A program made the translations under genes and the position numbers. Below, in pieces: positions 44,468 to 53,652 of a DNA stretch of 64,000 nucleotides; the stretch's first letter is position 1, and every line of letters starts with the position of its first letter. The notes beneath the pieces were generated by a model, which had not been told where the DNA came from, did not search any database, and worked only from the letters and a program-made list of their open reading frames with translations. The DNA comes from JADFNB01 sp036397455 (GTDB lineage: Bacteria; Gemmatimonadota; Gemmatimonadetes; Gemmatimonadales; GWC2-71-9), in contig DASWIX010000076.1 in the NCBI GenBank assembly GCA_036397455.1, positions 1 to 64,000 of the forward strand. Direction: 5' to 3'.

Positions 44468-45327
44468 ACCGTCACCGCCTTCGCGTTGGAGAGCCGTCGC
44501 GTCCACCACCACAGCGCACCGCCAAGCACGATCGTCGCGACCAACCCGCCCTCCGGCCCGAACCGGCCGCCGGTGAGCCAATCGCGCGAGCCGGAATAGT
44601 ACTCCAGCGTCGGCAACCCGAACCGCAACCCGCTCACCGGGGCGTCGGCGCCGAGCACCAATCCGACATTCCATCCAAGGTGCACGCCAAACGCCGCCGG
44701 CAGTCCGCCCGGTCCAAAGAACACGGCGCTCAGCAGCAACGAGGCCAGCGCAATGTTCACCAACGCCAGAACCGAGACGTCGGGGTTGCCCAGATGCGCC
44801 ACCGCGAACCCAACCGCCAGCACCACACTCCCGCCGACCCGCCCCACCGCCTCGGACAGCCGTGCGAGCGGGAACCCCCGGAACAACAACTCTTCGAGCA
44901 GGGCCGCGAGCGCCAGCGCAACGGCAACCACCGCCGCGACCGTCACGTAGCCTTCGCCCGGCGCCGGACCCACCAACAATCGGGCGCCGCCCACGACCGC
45001 CAGGAGCAGGGCCGCGCCTGCCAGTCCGACCCCCCACAGCCACCCGCGTCCGAACGCCCGGCCCACGGACCCGCCGGTCAGCAGCCGCAGGCGTGCCGGC
45101 GACCAAGCGGTGCGGGCCACGAGCACCGCGTACACGATCCCGATCCCGGCGAGCCCCGGGACCACCGCACCGATGACGCCGCGCCCGGCGCTCGGGGATC
45201 CCGACTCGGCGACCAAAACATCCTGCAGGACGGTCAACCCGTACCCGACCACGGAGAACGCGATGTAGAACCCCGCCAGCGCGAGTACCGCACGCCCGGC
45301 GTCGGCCGCTCGGCCCTGAAACGACAA
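44464..45327 (-). CDS. CPBP-family intramembrane metalloprotease
   Basis: A multi-pass protein of about 287 aa. The motif set of the CPBP (CAAX protease/bacteriocin-processing) family is seen: EELLFRGFPLARL, AVAHLGNP and FGVHLGWN, which provide the metal-binding Glu/Glu, His and His/Asn. At least six hydrophobic segments. The start is uncertain: a TTG at 45327 with AGGG upstream lies 11 nt after bioY. A Glu-rich peptidase in an acyl-CoA operon is unexpected. Confidence 0.85.
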   Translation of the reverse strand: MSFQGRAADAGRAVLALAGFYIAFSVVGYGLTVLQDVLVAESGSPSAGRGVIGAVVPGLAGIGIVYAVLVARTAWSPARLRLLTGGSVGRAFGRGWLWGVGLAGAALLLAVVGGARLLVGPAPGEGYVTVAAVVAVALALAALLEELLFRGFPLARLSEAVGRVGGSVVLAVGFAVAHLGNPDVSVLALVNIALASLLLSAVFFGPGGLPAAFGVHLGWNVGLVLGADAPVSGLRFGLPTLEYYSGSRDWLTGGRFGPEGGLVATIVLGGALWWWTRRLSNAKAVTV

Positions 45328-45338
45328 CGCGCGCCCTG

Positions 45339-45905
45339 CTAGGAGCGCGCGCGTGTCATCGCCGGACCAACCCGCCGGATCAGGAGTCCGGCGACCGCAA
45401 GCTTGACCAGGTCCCCAACCAGAAACGGCAGCGAGCCGGCCCGAATCGCGATGGCGAGATCGCCGCCGAGTATGGCGAGCTGGGCCACTCCGCCGGCGTG
45501 GATGACCAGGGTCCCCCCCACCAGTCCGAGCCCCAACCGCAGCCACGATCTGGCATCGCCGATGACCCGACCCGCCACGGCCGCCGCGAGTGGAAACGCG
45601 AGCAGATATCCGCCCGTCGGCCCGAACAACCGGGCTGCGCCCACGGCGCCGCCCGGTGCGAACACAGGCAGCCCGAGCGCGCCCATCACGAGATACGCCG
45701 CCAGGCTCGCCGCACCGAGGCCCGGACCCAGCAGCCCGCCGACGATGAGCACGGCGGGCACCTGGAAGGTGATGGGTACCGGTGTCAGTGGCAGCGCGAT
45801 CTGCGCGCCGAGGGTCACCAGCAACGCCCCTGCCACGGCCAGCGTCATCCGCTTGAGTGCGCCACGCGGCGTCACGACGCGGGTTGATTCGGCGATCTCG
45901 ATCAT
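45339..45905 (-). CDS. bioY: BioY biotin ECF transporter S component
   Basis: A 188-aa BioY: multiple TM helices with MTLAVAGALLVTLGAQIALPL, PVPITFQVPAVLIVGGLLGP, AAYLVMGALGLPVFA, GPTGGYLLAFPLAAAVAG and VGDLVKLAVAGLLIRR, the family pattern. BioY takes up biotin. The ATG overlaps the thiolase stop by 4 nt, and a long in-frame upstream extension lies within the thiolase gene and was rejected. No bioM/bioN in the window. Confidence 0.94.
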   Translation of the reverse strand: MIEIAESTRVVTPRGALKRMTLAVAGALLVTLGAQIALPLTPVPITFQVPAVLIVGGLLGPGLGAASLAAYLVMGALGLPVFAPGGAVGAARLFGPTGGYLLAFPLAAAVAGRVIGDARSWLRLGLGLVGGTLVIHAGGVAQLAILGGDLAIAIRAGSLPFLVGDLVKLAVAGLLIRRVGPAMTRARS

Positions 45906-47092
45906 GCGCGCTCCACGCTCAGGGCCACCGCGTTGCCGCCGCCTAGACACAGCGTTGCCAGCCCGGTCGACTGGCCGCGGTCCTGCAAAGCATACAGCAG
46001 CGTGGTCAGCACGCGAGCACCACTCGCCCCGATCGGGTGCCCCAGCGCCACCGCGCCACCGTGCACGTTGACGCGCTCCCAATCCCATCCCAGACCCGCT
46101 CCATCGGCGAGCGCCTGCACGGCGAACGCTTCGTTCGCCTCGATCAGATCGTAGGTGTCGATGGACGTTCCCGCCTGCTGCATCAGGCGACGAACCGCCA
46201 CGATGGGGGCGAAGAACAAATCCTTGGGCTCGCCGCCGCCGGTGGCATAGCCGGTGATACGGGCCATGACCGGCAACCCGTGCGCCTCGGCAAATGCCTG
46301 CGAGGCCACCACCAGCGCACTGGCGCCATCGTTCAATCCTGGCGCGTTGCCGGCCGTCACGGTGCCGTCCTTCTCGAACGCCGGCTTGAGCGTCGCGAGC
46401 GCTGCGACCGAGGTGTCCTTGCGGGGCGATTCATCGGTATCGACGACGGTCGTGCCCTTGCGGGATGCGATCTCCACCGGGACGATTTCGGCGCTGAACT
46501 TCCCCCCCGCGATGGCCGCGACCGCTTTCATGTGACTTTCGTACGCGAAGGCGTCCTGGTCTTCGCGACTGACGCACGCCTTCTGGGCGGTGTATTCGGC
46601 GTGACTCCCCATGTGGCAGTCGCCGAACGAGCACCACAGGCCGTCGTGGACCAACCCATCGACCATCTGCTGGGTGCCGAATTTCACGCCGCTGCGCATC
46701 CCGTACACGTAGTACGGGACCTGTGACATCGATTCCATGCCGCCGGCGACCACGCACTCGGCGTCGCCCGCCTTGATGGACTGCGCCGCGAGCATGACCG
46801 CCTTCAACCCCGATCCACACACCTTGTTGATGGTCAGGGCCGGGACCTCCCCGGGGATGCCGGCATGGATCGCCGCCTGACGCGCCGGCGCCTGACCGGA
46901 TCCACCCTGCACCACGTTCCCCATGATGACTTCGTCCACCGCGCCCGGTTCCACCCGCGCCCGCCGCACGGCTTCCCGGATCGCCACCGCCCCGAGACGT
47001 GGGGCGGGCAGCGTACCCAGCCCACCGAGGAATCGCCCGATCGGCGTCCGCGTGGCACTGAGGATGACCGGGATACGATGCGTATCTGACAC
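45902..47092 (-). CDS. acetyl-CoA acetyltransferase (thiolase)
   Basis: A 396-aa thiolase. Signatures: VCGSGLKAVMLAAQSI (acylated Cys), NVHGGAVALGHPIGASGARV (His) and LATLCLGGGNAVALSVERA (second Cys). It condenses or cleaves acetoacetyl-CoA. GTG start with AAGGAAG about 5-10 nt upstream, preferred over a frame beginning 17 codons earlier. It opens an operon with bioY, CPBP, 3-hydroxyacyl-CoA dehydrogenase, the amino acid dehydrogenase, glyA, Minf_1886 and the zinc ribbon. Confidence 0.96.
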   Translation of the reverse strand: MSDTHRIPVILSATRTPIGRFLGGLGTLPAPRLGAVAIREAVRRARVEPGAVDEVIMGNVVQGGSGQAPARQAAIHAGIPGEVPALTINKVCGSGLKAVMLAAQSIKAGDAECVVAGGMESMSQVPYYVYGMRSGVKFGTQQMVDGLVHDGLWCSFGDCHMGSHAEYTAQKACVSREDQDAFAYESHMKAVAAIAGGKFSAEIVPVEIASRKGTTVVDTDESPRKDTSVAALATLKPAFEKDGTVTAGNAPGLNDGASALVVASQAFAEAHGLPVMARITGYATGGGEPKDLFFAPIVAVRRLMQQAGTSIDTYDLIEANEAFAVQALADGAGLGWDWERVNVHGGAVALGHPIGASGARVLTTLLYALQDRGQSTGLATLCLGGGNAVALSVERA

Positions 47093-47194
47093 GGGACTTC
47101 CTTGATGGTGAGGTGAGTAGGTCGCCGCCGACTGACGGCCCACGTCGCCGGACCCGCGAACCCGCTGAAAGCTAACGGGCCGTCATGGGTTGGC

Positions 47195-49150
47195 TCAACC
47201 CGACCCGGACGGACTCAACGCGCGGGTCGCGATCTGATCACGCACCTGGCCGAGAAAATCGTCGACGGCAACCACGTCCTGTTTTCTCCCCGTACCACGA
47301 ATACGCACGGCGACCGTTCCCTGTTCGACCTCGCGGCGACCGACCACCCCCATATACGGAACCTTCATCATCTCGCCATCGCGCACCCGGTAATTGAGCG
47401 TTTCCGAACGGTCGTCGACGTGGACCCGGATACCCGCCTCGCGAAACCGGGTGGCCATCGCGCGCACCGCGTCCGTCTGTTCGTCGGTAATCGGTAACAG
47501 CCGCACCTGTTCCGGGGCGAGCCACACCGGGAACGCCCCCGCGAAGTGCTCGATCAGAGTGCCGACGAATCGCTCCAGGGTGCCGTAGATGGCCCGGTGG
47601 ATCATCACCGGCCGGTGCGGCCGGTTATCGGCGCCGGTGTACTCCAGCTCGAAACGTTCCGGCAACTGGTAATCGAGCTGAATGGTGGCACCCTGCCATT
47701 CCCGGCCGATGGCGTCCTTGAGCTTGACATCGATCTTGGGACCGTAGAATGCCCCGCCACCTTCATCCAGCCCGTACGCGACGCCCCGGCGGTCGAGGGC
47801 GGCCCGTAACGCGGCTTCGGCAATGTCCCACGCCGCGTCCTGGCCGATCTTCTTCTCCGGCCGGGTCGAGAGGTCGAGCCGGTACGCGAATCCGAACGTC
47901 TGGTTGAGCACCAGATCCACCAGATCGAGCATGTCGAAGATTTCGTCCTCGATCTGGTCTTCGCGGCAGAAGACGTGCGCGTCGTCCATCGTCAGTCCGC
48001 GAACGCGCAGCAACCCGTGGAGCGTCCCGGACAGTTCGTTGCGATACACGTTCGCCACCTCGGCCAGCCGGATCGGGAGATCGCGGTACGACCGTTGACG
48101 CGACGCGTAAATCAGCGTGTGCATGGGGCAGTTCATCGGCTTCGCGCGGTAGCGCACGTCCTCCGATTCCCCTTCGCCCGCGGCCATGGGGGGGAACTGG
48201 ACCCCCTCGTACAACGGCAGATGGCCGGACCGGATGAACAGGGCCTCGCGGGTCACGTGGGGCGTATACACGAGGTCGTAGCCGCGCTTGAGAATCTCGT
48301 CTTCGATGAAGCGCCGCAGCTCGAACTGCAACGTGGCCCCCCGAGGATGCCACAGAATCAGACCCGGGCCGACATCATCCTGAATGCTGAACAAATCGAG
48401 TTGTTTGCCCAGCACGCGGTGGTCGCGCTTTGCCGCTTCTGCGAGCTGATGCAGGTGCGCGTCCAGATCGGCCTTCCGGAAGAAGGCGGTGCCGTAGATG
48501 CGCTGGAGCATCTGCCGGTTGGAGTCGCCCCGCCAGTAGGCCCCGGCGGCGTGCAACAACTTGAAGTGCGCCAGCCGACCGGTGGCGGGGATATGCGGTC
48601 CGCGACAAAGATCGACGAACGGCCCGTCGGTATACACCGAAATGGTCTCGTCCGCTCCGAGTTCCTCGAGTCGTTCCCGCTTGAGCGGATCGTCCTTGAA
48701 GCGTGCGCGCGCCGCTGCCCGATCGACCTCTTCGCGGACGAACGGGTAGTTGGCGGCCACGACCTCATGCATGCGCTGCTCGATGGCCAGGAGGTCGTCG
48801 GGCGTGAACGGACGCGGCACGTCGAAGTCGTAATAGAACCCGTCCTGGATCGGCGGCCCGAACCCGATATGTGCCTCGGGAAACAACTGCCGGACGGCCG
48901 TGGCCAACACGTGGGCGGCCGAGTGGCGCAGGACATCCAGCGTTTCCGGGTCGGATTCGGTGAGAATCGCCAACTCGACATCCGCCTGGAGCGGCCGCGC
49001 CAGGTCCCATATCGTGCCCCCGACCCGGGCGGCGAGCGCCGCCCGCTCGAGGCGCGGGCCGATGCCAGCCGCCACCTCGCGGGCGGTCGTGCCGGTCGGA
49101 ACGACGCGCGTCGACCCGTCAGGGAGTGTGATGCGAATCTGATCCGTCAT
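47195..49150 (-). CDS. thrS: threonine-tRNA ligase
   Basis: A 651-aa ThrRS: TGS domain at the start (IRITLPDGS..VVPTGTTAREVAAGI), editing domain (RHSAAHVLATAVRQLFP; FYYDFDVPRPF), then the class II core with the zinc Cys in AKPMNCPMHTLIY, motif 2 RLAEVANVYRNELSGTLHGLLRVR and the anticodon domain beginning AGAFPVWLAPEQVRLLPI. ATG at 49150 was chosen over a GTG three codons upstream. It lies about 100 bp upstream of the thiolase gene, same direction. Confidence 0.97.
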   Translation of the reverse strand: MTDQIRITLPDGSTRVVPTGTTAREVAAGIGPRLERAALAARVGGTIWDLARPLQADVELAILTESDPETLDVLRHSAAHVLATAVRQLFPEAHIGFGPPIQDGFYYDFDVPRPFTPDDLLAIEQRMHEVVAANYPFVREEVDRAAARARFKDDPLKRERLEELGADETISVYTDGPFVDLCRGPHIPATGRLAHFKLLHAAGAYWRGDSNRQMLQRIYGTAFFRKADLDAHLHQLAEAAKRDHRVLGKQLDLFSIQDDVGPGLILWHPRGATLQFELRRFIEDEILKRGYDLVYTPHVTREALFIRSGHLPLYEGVQFPPMAAGEGESEDVRYRAKPMNCPMHTLIYASRQRSYRDLPIRLAEVANVYRNELSGTLHGLLRVRGLTMDDAHVFCREDQIEDEIFDMLDLVDLVLNQTFGFAYRLDLSTRPEKKIGQDAAWDIAEAALRAALDRRGVAYGLDEGGGAFYGPKIDVKLKDAIGREWQGATIQLDYQLPERFELEYTGADNRPHRPVMIHRAIYGTLERFVGTLIEHFAGAFPVWLAPEQVRLLPITDEQTDAVRAMATRFREAGIRVHVDDRSETLNYRVRDGEMMKVPYMGVVGRREVEQGTVAVRIRGTGRKQDVVAVDDFLGQVRDQIATRALSPSGSG

Positions 49151-49261
49151 GGCGTCCACGCGCGGTACGTCCGTCGTTGATTTGTCCCAGGTGTTTGCAC
49201 ATTGTTAGGAATTGTAGCATCACCGGTTGGCCGATGCCACGGATCATGATCGCACTGTGAG

Positions 49262-49699
49262 GTGAAGCAGTTGACGATTCGTACCAGGAACCGAGAAGAC
49301 GGCGTCATCGGCATCGCGCTCAGCGCCGCGCTGGGGTTCGCCTCCGGCCTGGTGGTCGGGATGTTCGTGGGCGAGGCGGCGGGTGACGTCAACTCCGAAC
49401 GCGTCAGAGGCGCGGTTCGCCGGCTCCGGGGCGGCCGCACGCCTCCCGCGGAACCGTCGATCATCGCGCAGGCCGTGCGGCACGCGTTACGGGACCATCA
49501 TGCGACCAGTCATCTCGCGATCACCGTGCACGCGCCGGGCCCCGGGCTGATCGAATTGAGCGGCCTGGTGTCCGATGCGATCGCCCGGCGTGAGGCGGGC
49601 GACGTGGCCCGCGGCGTCCCCGGTGCGGACGTGGTTGTCAACCGGATTCTCGTCAACGGGAGCGATCTGCCACCGCAACCCGTCCTGAACTCGTCGTGA
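49262..49699 (+). CDS. BON-domain membrane protein
   Basis: A 145-aa protein. A TM helix (VIGIALSAALGFASGLVVGMFVGEAAG, about 14-40) is followed by a basic stretch and a BON domain: IAQAVRHALRDHH...LAITVHAPGPGLIELSGLVSDAIARREAGDVARGVPGADVVVNRILV. BON domains bind membranes or envelope components. The GTG start has only a poor ribosome binding site. The gene diverges from thrS across 111 bp and precedes valS. Confidence 0.8.
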   Translation: MKQLTIRTRNREDGVIGIALSAALGFASGLVVGMFVGEAAGDVNSERVRGAVRRLRGGRTPPAEPSIIAQAVRHALRDHHATSHLAITVHAPGPGLIELSGLVSDAIARREAGDVARGVPGADVVVNRILVNGSDLPPQPVLNSS

Positions 49700-49708
49700 A
49701 CTCCAGAC

Positions 49709-49723
49709 CGCCCTTCGGGCGGC
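49709..49723. other. hairpin before valS
   Basis: CCGCCC-TTC-GGGCGG, a perfect 6-bp stem, sits between the BON gene stop and the valS start and ends 9 nt before the valS ATG. No T-run follows, so it is not a standard terminator. It could affect valS translation. Confidence 0.4.
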
Positions 49724-49732
49724 CCTGACCTG

Positions 49733-52423
49733 ATGCCCACCACCACGCAACTGGCTCCCCAGTTCGACCCGTCCGCCATCGAGTCGGCCGTCTACGGCCG
49801 CTGGCTCGACGCGGGCGTGTTTACGGCGGATCGCGATTCCGGTCGCGAACCGTACGTCATCGTCATTCCGCCACCCAACGTGACGGCCGTGCTGCATATG
49901 GGTCACGGCCTCAACAACACGATCCAGGACGTGTTGATCCGGTTCGAGCGGATGCGGGGCCGCGAGGCGCTCTGGCTGCCCGGCACCGACCACGCCGGCA
50001 TCGCGACCCAGAACGTCGTCGAGCGGATCTTCGCGAAGGACGGCCGGTCCCGGCACGACGTCGGACGCGAGGCGTTCGTCGAGCGGGTCTGGCACCATGT
50101 CCACCAGACCGAAGGCACCATCATCGCGCAGCTCAAGGCGATGGGGTTCTCGTGCGACTGGACCCGAACGCGATTCACGCTGGACGATGGCTACTCGGCG
50201 GCGGTGCGACACGTGTTCGTCACGCTCCATCAGGACGGCCTCATCTATCGCGGCCACCGCGTCATTCACTGGTGCCCGCGGTGTCACACGTCGTTGTCGG
50301 ATGAAGAGGCGGCGTTCGAAGACACGAGCGGTCACCTGTATCACATCCGCTACCAGGTGGTGGATCCGGGCGAAACCGATCCGGCGTTCGTCACGGTCGC
50401 CACCACCCGTCCCGAGACGATGTTCGGCGACATCGCCCTCGTGTACCACCCCGAGGACGACCGCTTCACGGGGCGTTCCGGCTTGACCGTGGAGATCCCA
50501 CTCACCGGCGTACGCATTCCGATCGGTACCCATACGGCGGTCGAGCGCGAGTTCGGCACCGGCATGCTGAAGATCACGCCGGCACACGACGCGAACGACT
50601 TCGACATCGCCAACACCATCTTGCCCAACGCGCCACACCCGGTCATCCTGACGGAGGATGCGCGCATGGCGGACGACGAGCGGGTGCCGGCGTCACTGCG
50701 CGGCCTCGATCGGTTCGACGCGCGGAAGCGGATCGTGTCCATGCTCGAGGCGAGCGGGCAGCTCGGACGCGTCGACCCACACGCCCATGCCGTGCGGTAC
50801 TGTTATCGCTGCCATACCGCGGTCGAACCGCGGCTGTCCGACCAATGGTTCGTGAAGATGCAGCCCCTGGCGGCCCCCGCACTGGTCGCGCACCACCGAG
50901 GGGACGTCCGCTTCGTGCCGGACCGTTGGGGCAAGGTCTATGAGCAATGGCTCACGGAGATCCGCGACTGGAACATTTCGCGCCAGCTCTGGTGGGGCCA
51001 CCGGATCCCCGCCTGGTATTGCGAGGCCGCCGGGTGCGACCACATCACGGTCTCCGAACGGGACGTCGACGCGTGCGATGCGTGCGGCGGGCCGGTCCGG
51101 CAGGATGAGGACGTGCTCGACACGTGGTTCTCGTCGTGGCTCTGGCCGTTCGCCACGCTGGGCTGGCCGGAGCGGACCGCCGATCTGGCCCGATTCTATC
51201 CAGGTCACACGCTCGTGACCGCCCCCGATATCATCTTCTTCTGGGTCGCCCGGATGGTGATGGCGGGCTACTACTTTCTCGACGAGCGTCCTTTCGACAC
51301 GGTGTACATGAACGGGATCGTGCGGGACCCGCAGCATCGCGCGTTTTCCAAATCGCTCGGCAATGGGATCGATCCGTTGGAGGTCGTGGATGCGTACGGC
51401 GCCGACGCCCTGCGATACACCGTGGTGGCCGGCGCGGCGGCGGGGACCGACGTGATCATGGACCGTGGCGACATGGATGCGACGTTCGCCGCCGGCCGTC
51501 ACTTCGCGAACAAGGTGTGGAACCTCGGCCGGTTCATCCTCGGCAATCTCGACGGCGCCCCCGCGCCGGTCGGCGCGCTCGATACCGCGCAGTTCGAACT
51601 GGCCGATCGCTGGATTCTCGCTCGATGCCAACGGATCGCCGCCGAAACGACGGCGGCGATGGAGCGGTTCCGGCTGAATGACGCGGTCCGCACGGTGTAT
51701 CACTTTCTGTGGGATGACTTCGCCGATTGGTACGTTGAACAGGTGAAACCGCGGCTCTACGGCGAGGCGAGCGGCGGCGACGTCGCCCGGGCGATCCTGT
51801 GCCATGTCTTTCGGACCGCGCTCACCCTGCTCCATCCGTTCATGCCGTTCGTGACCGAGGAGCTGTGGGCGCACATCCCCGGTGGCGACGAACCGATGCT
51901 GGCCGGGGCCGCCTGGCCGACCGACAACCCCGCGCTCGCGGATGAGGAGGCGGAGACGCGCTTCGCGCGGGTCCGCGAGTTGATTTCCGCCGTGCGAACC
52001 ATGCGGGCCGAGTACGGCGTGCCGCCGGCCGCGACGGTGCCGATCGTGACGCACCCGGCGACGCTGGACACCACCGAGGCATTCAATGCCGAGCAGCGCA
52101 CGATCGAACGGCTCGCCAAAGCCAGCGGGCTGGATCTGCTCGGGCCGATGACGGGGGTCGGGGCGCACGCGGTCCTGGGCGACGGGACGGCGGTCTTCGT
52201 CCCGCTGGGCGGCGCCATCGACGTCACGCAGGAATGCGCCCGACTGGCGGGCGAACGAACGCGGCTCGAGCACCAGATCGAGCGCGTCGCGGCGAAGCTC
52301 GCCAACCTCCAGTTCACCGAGCGTGCGCCCGCCGACGTGGTCGAGCGGGAACGCGCCAAGGAGCATACGTGGCGGGAACAGTGCGCGACGCTGGGCGACA
52401 AGCTGCGCGCGTTGGGCTGCTAG
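49733..52423 (+). CDS. valS: valine-tRNA ligase
   Basis: An 896-aa class I synthetase. The HIGH motif is HMGH in IPPPNVTAVLHMGHGLNNT (about 45-65), with a full CP1 editing domain (RPETMFGDIALVYHPED). The KMSKS variant is AFSKSLGNGIDPLEV. The anticodon-binding region (WDDFADWYVEQVKPRLYGE) and the C-terminal coiled coil (ERTRLEHQIERVAAKLANLQFTERAPADVVERER) are complete. Zinc-type Cys residues appear in CEAAGCDH and CDACGG. It overlaps the next gene by 43 nt. Confidence 0.97.
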   Translation: MPTTTQLAPQFDPSAIESAVYGRWLDAGVFTADRDSGREPYVIVIPPPNVTAVLHMGHGLNNTIQDVLIRFERMRGREALWLPGTDHAGIATQNVVERIFAKDGRSRHDVGREAFVERVWHHVHQTEGTIIAQLKAMGFSCDWTRTRFTLDDGYSAAVRHVFVTLHQDGLIYRGHRVIHWCPRCHTSLSDEEAAFEDTSGHLYHIRYQVVDPGETDPAFVTVATTRPETMFGDIALVYHPEDDRFTGRSGLTVEIPLTGVRIPIGTHTAVEREFGTGMLKITPAHDANDFDIANTILPNAPHPVILTEDARMADDERVPASLRGLDRFDARKRIVSMLEASGQLGRVDPHAHAVRYCYRCHTAVEPRLSDQWFVKMQPLAAPALVAHHRGDVRFVPDRWGKVYEQWLTEIRDWNISRQLWWGHRIPAWYCEAAGCDHITVSERDVDACDACGGPVRQDEDVLDTWFSSWLWPFATLGWPERTADLARFYPGHTLVTAPDIIFFWVARMVMAGYYFLDERPFDTVYMNGIVRDPQHRAFSKSLGNGIDPLEVVDAYGADALRYTVVAGAAAGTDVIMDRGDMDATFAAGRHFANKVWNLGRFILGNLDGAPAPVGALDTAQFELADRWILARCQRIAAETTAAMERFRLNDAVRTVYHFLWDDFADWYVEQVKPRLYGEASGGDVARAILCHVFRTALTLLHPFMPFVTEELWAHIPGGDEPMLAGAAWPTDNPALADEEAETRFARVRELISAVRTMRAEYGVPPAATVPIVTHPATLDTTEAFNAEQRTIERLAKASGLDLLGPMTGVGAHAVLGDGTAVFVPLGGAIDVTQECARLAGERTRLEHQIERVAAKLANLQFTERAPADVVERERAKEHTWREQCATLGDKLRALGC

Positions 52424-53652
52424 CGCTCGCGTCGGCCTGCGCGTCCATGCAGGATCCGCCGGGCGGGCCGCCCGACTTCGTCGCGCCCACCCTCCTGCGG
52501 ACCGTTCCCGATTCGGGCGCCATCCTGCCGGGCTTTCACGACCGGGCGGTGTTCGAGTTCGACGAAGTCGTCAACGAGGGCACCGGCGATGCCCTCGGAC
52601 AGTTGTTCCTGCTGTCGCCGCGACCCGAGGAACTCGAGGTCAAGTGGAAACGCGCGCGCGTCGAGGTCCGTCCGTCCGGCGGCTGGCGGCCCCACGTCGT
52701 ATATCATCTCTCCCTGTTGCCCGGCGCGACCGATCTCAGCAACAACCGTCTCACCGAAGGCCGGCACGTCATCTTCACCACCGGCGGCCCGATTCCGTTC
52801 ACGTCGGTGTCCGGGACGGTGCTCGACTGGGCCGCGGGTCGCGCGGGGGCCCGCGCGTACGTCGAGGCGGTGTTGATGCCGGACTCGCTGGTGTACGTGG
52901 CGCAGGCGGATTCGTCGGGCACCTTCACCATGTCCGCCCTGCCGCGCGGCGCCTACCAGTTCTTCGCGACGATCGACGGCAACAGCAATCGGCGGCGCGA
53001 TCGGCGTGAGCCGTACGACTCCATGGCGACGACGCTGGACAGCGCGTTTCAGGGCGTCTTTTGGGCGTTCGCGCACGACACCGTCGGTCCGCAACTCCGG
53101 GAGGTCACCCGCGTCGACAGCGTCACGCTGCGCGTGCAGTTCAGTCAATCGCTTCGCGTCGGGCCACCCGACCGCAGCGCGCTGACCGTTCGGCTGCTGC
53201 CCGATTCGGTTCCGATCGCCCTGCTCGAGGCGTGGACACCGACGGTCTACGATTCGGTGCGTGCCATCGAGGCGGCCGACCGCGCCGCCCGTGAAGCGTC
53301 CGCCGCCGACTCGGCGGCAGCCGCGGGGGATACCGCCGCGGCGCCCGACCGGGCCGTGACGGATACCGTCCCCGTCACCGACACCGTCCCCCCGGTCCCC
53401 GCGATCACCCGGGCAGCGGTGGACACGGCGACCGCCGACACGACCGCCGTCGACAGCGCGGCGGTCCGCATCGACAGCCTGCTCGCGCTGCGCCCGGCGT
53501 TGGTCGATCGGTGGGTAGTCCGGCTGGCGCTCCCGCTCACACCCGGCGCTCGATACGTCATCGACGCGGTGGTCACGAACCAGAACGGCGCGGCCGCGGA
53601 GTCGCGGGCGCTGCTCGTGGTTCCCGATTCCACGTCCACCGAGCGACGATGA
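52381..53652 (+). CDS. lipoprotein with N-terminal Ig-like (Big_5/SbsA-type) domain
   Basis: A 423-aa lipoprotein: RQAARVGLLALASAC with lipobox A-S-A-C. It opens with PPGGPPDFVAPTLLRTVPDSGAILPGFHDRAVFEFDEVVNEG, the Big_5/SbsA Ig-like pattern, then a beta domain (VSGTVLDWAAGRAGARAYVEAVL ... ALPRGAYQFFATIDGNSNRRRD). The low-complexity Ala/Asp/Thr linker runs at about 285-360. The GTG at 52381 lies inside the end of valS. A second GTG at 52369 is possible. The 3' end overlaps selA by 4 nt. Role unknown. Confidence 0.8.
   Translation: MRDAGRQAARVGLLALASACASMQDPPGGPPDFVAPTLLRTVPDSGAILPGFHDRAVFEFDEVVNEGTGDALGQLFLLSPRPEELEVKWKRARVEVRPSGGWRPHVVYHLSLLPGATDLSNNRLTEGRHVIFTTGGPIPFTSVSGTVLDWAAGRAGARAYVEAVLMPDSLVYVAQADSSGTFTMSALPRGAYQFFATIDGNSNRRRDRREPYDSMATTLDSAFQGVFWAFAHDTVGPQLREVTRVDSVTLRVQFSQSLRVGPPDRSALTVRLLPDSVPIALLEAWTPTVYDSVRAIEAADRAAREASAADSAAAAGDTAAAPDRAVTDTVPVTDTVPPVPAITRAAVDTATADTTAVDSAAVRIDSLLALRPALVDRWVVRLALPLTPGARYVIDAVVTNQNGAAAESRALLVVPDSTSTERR

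Noticed and set aside
49709..49723. Intrinsic terminator before valS
   Set aside because: A perfect stem but no T-run afterwards and it lies very close to the valS start, so a termination role is not supported.
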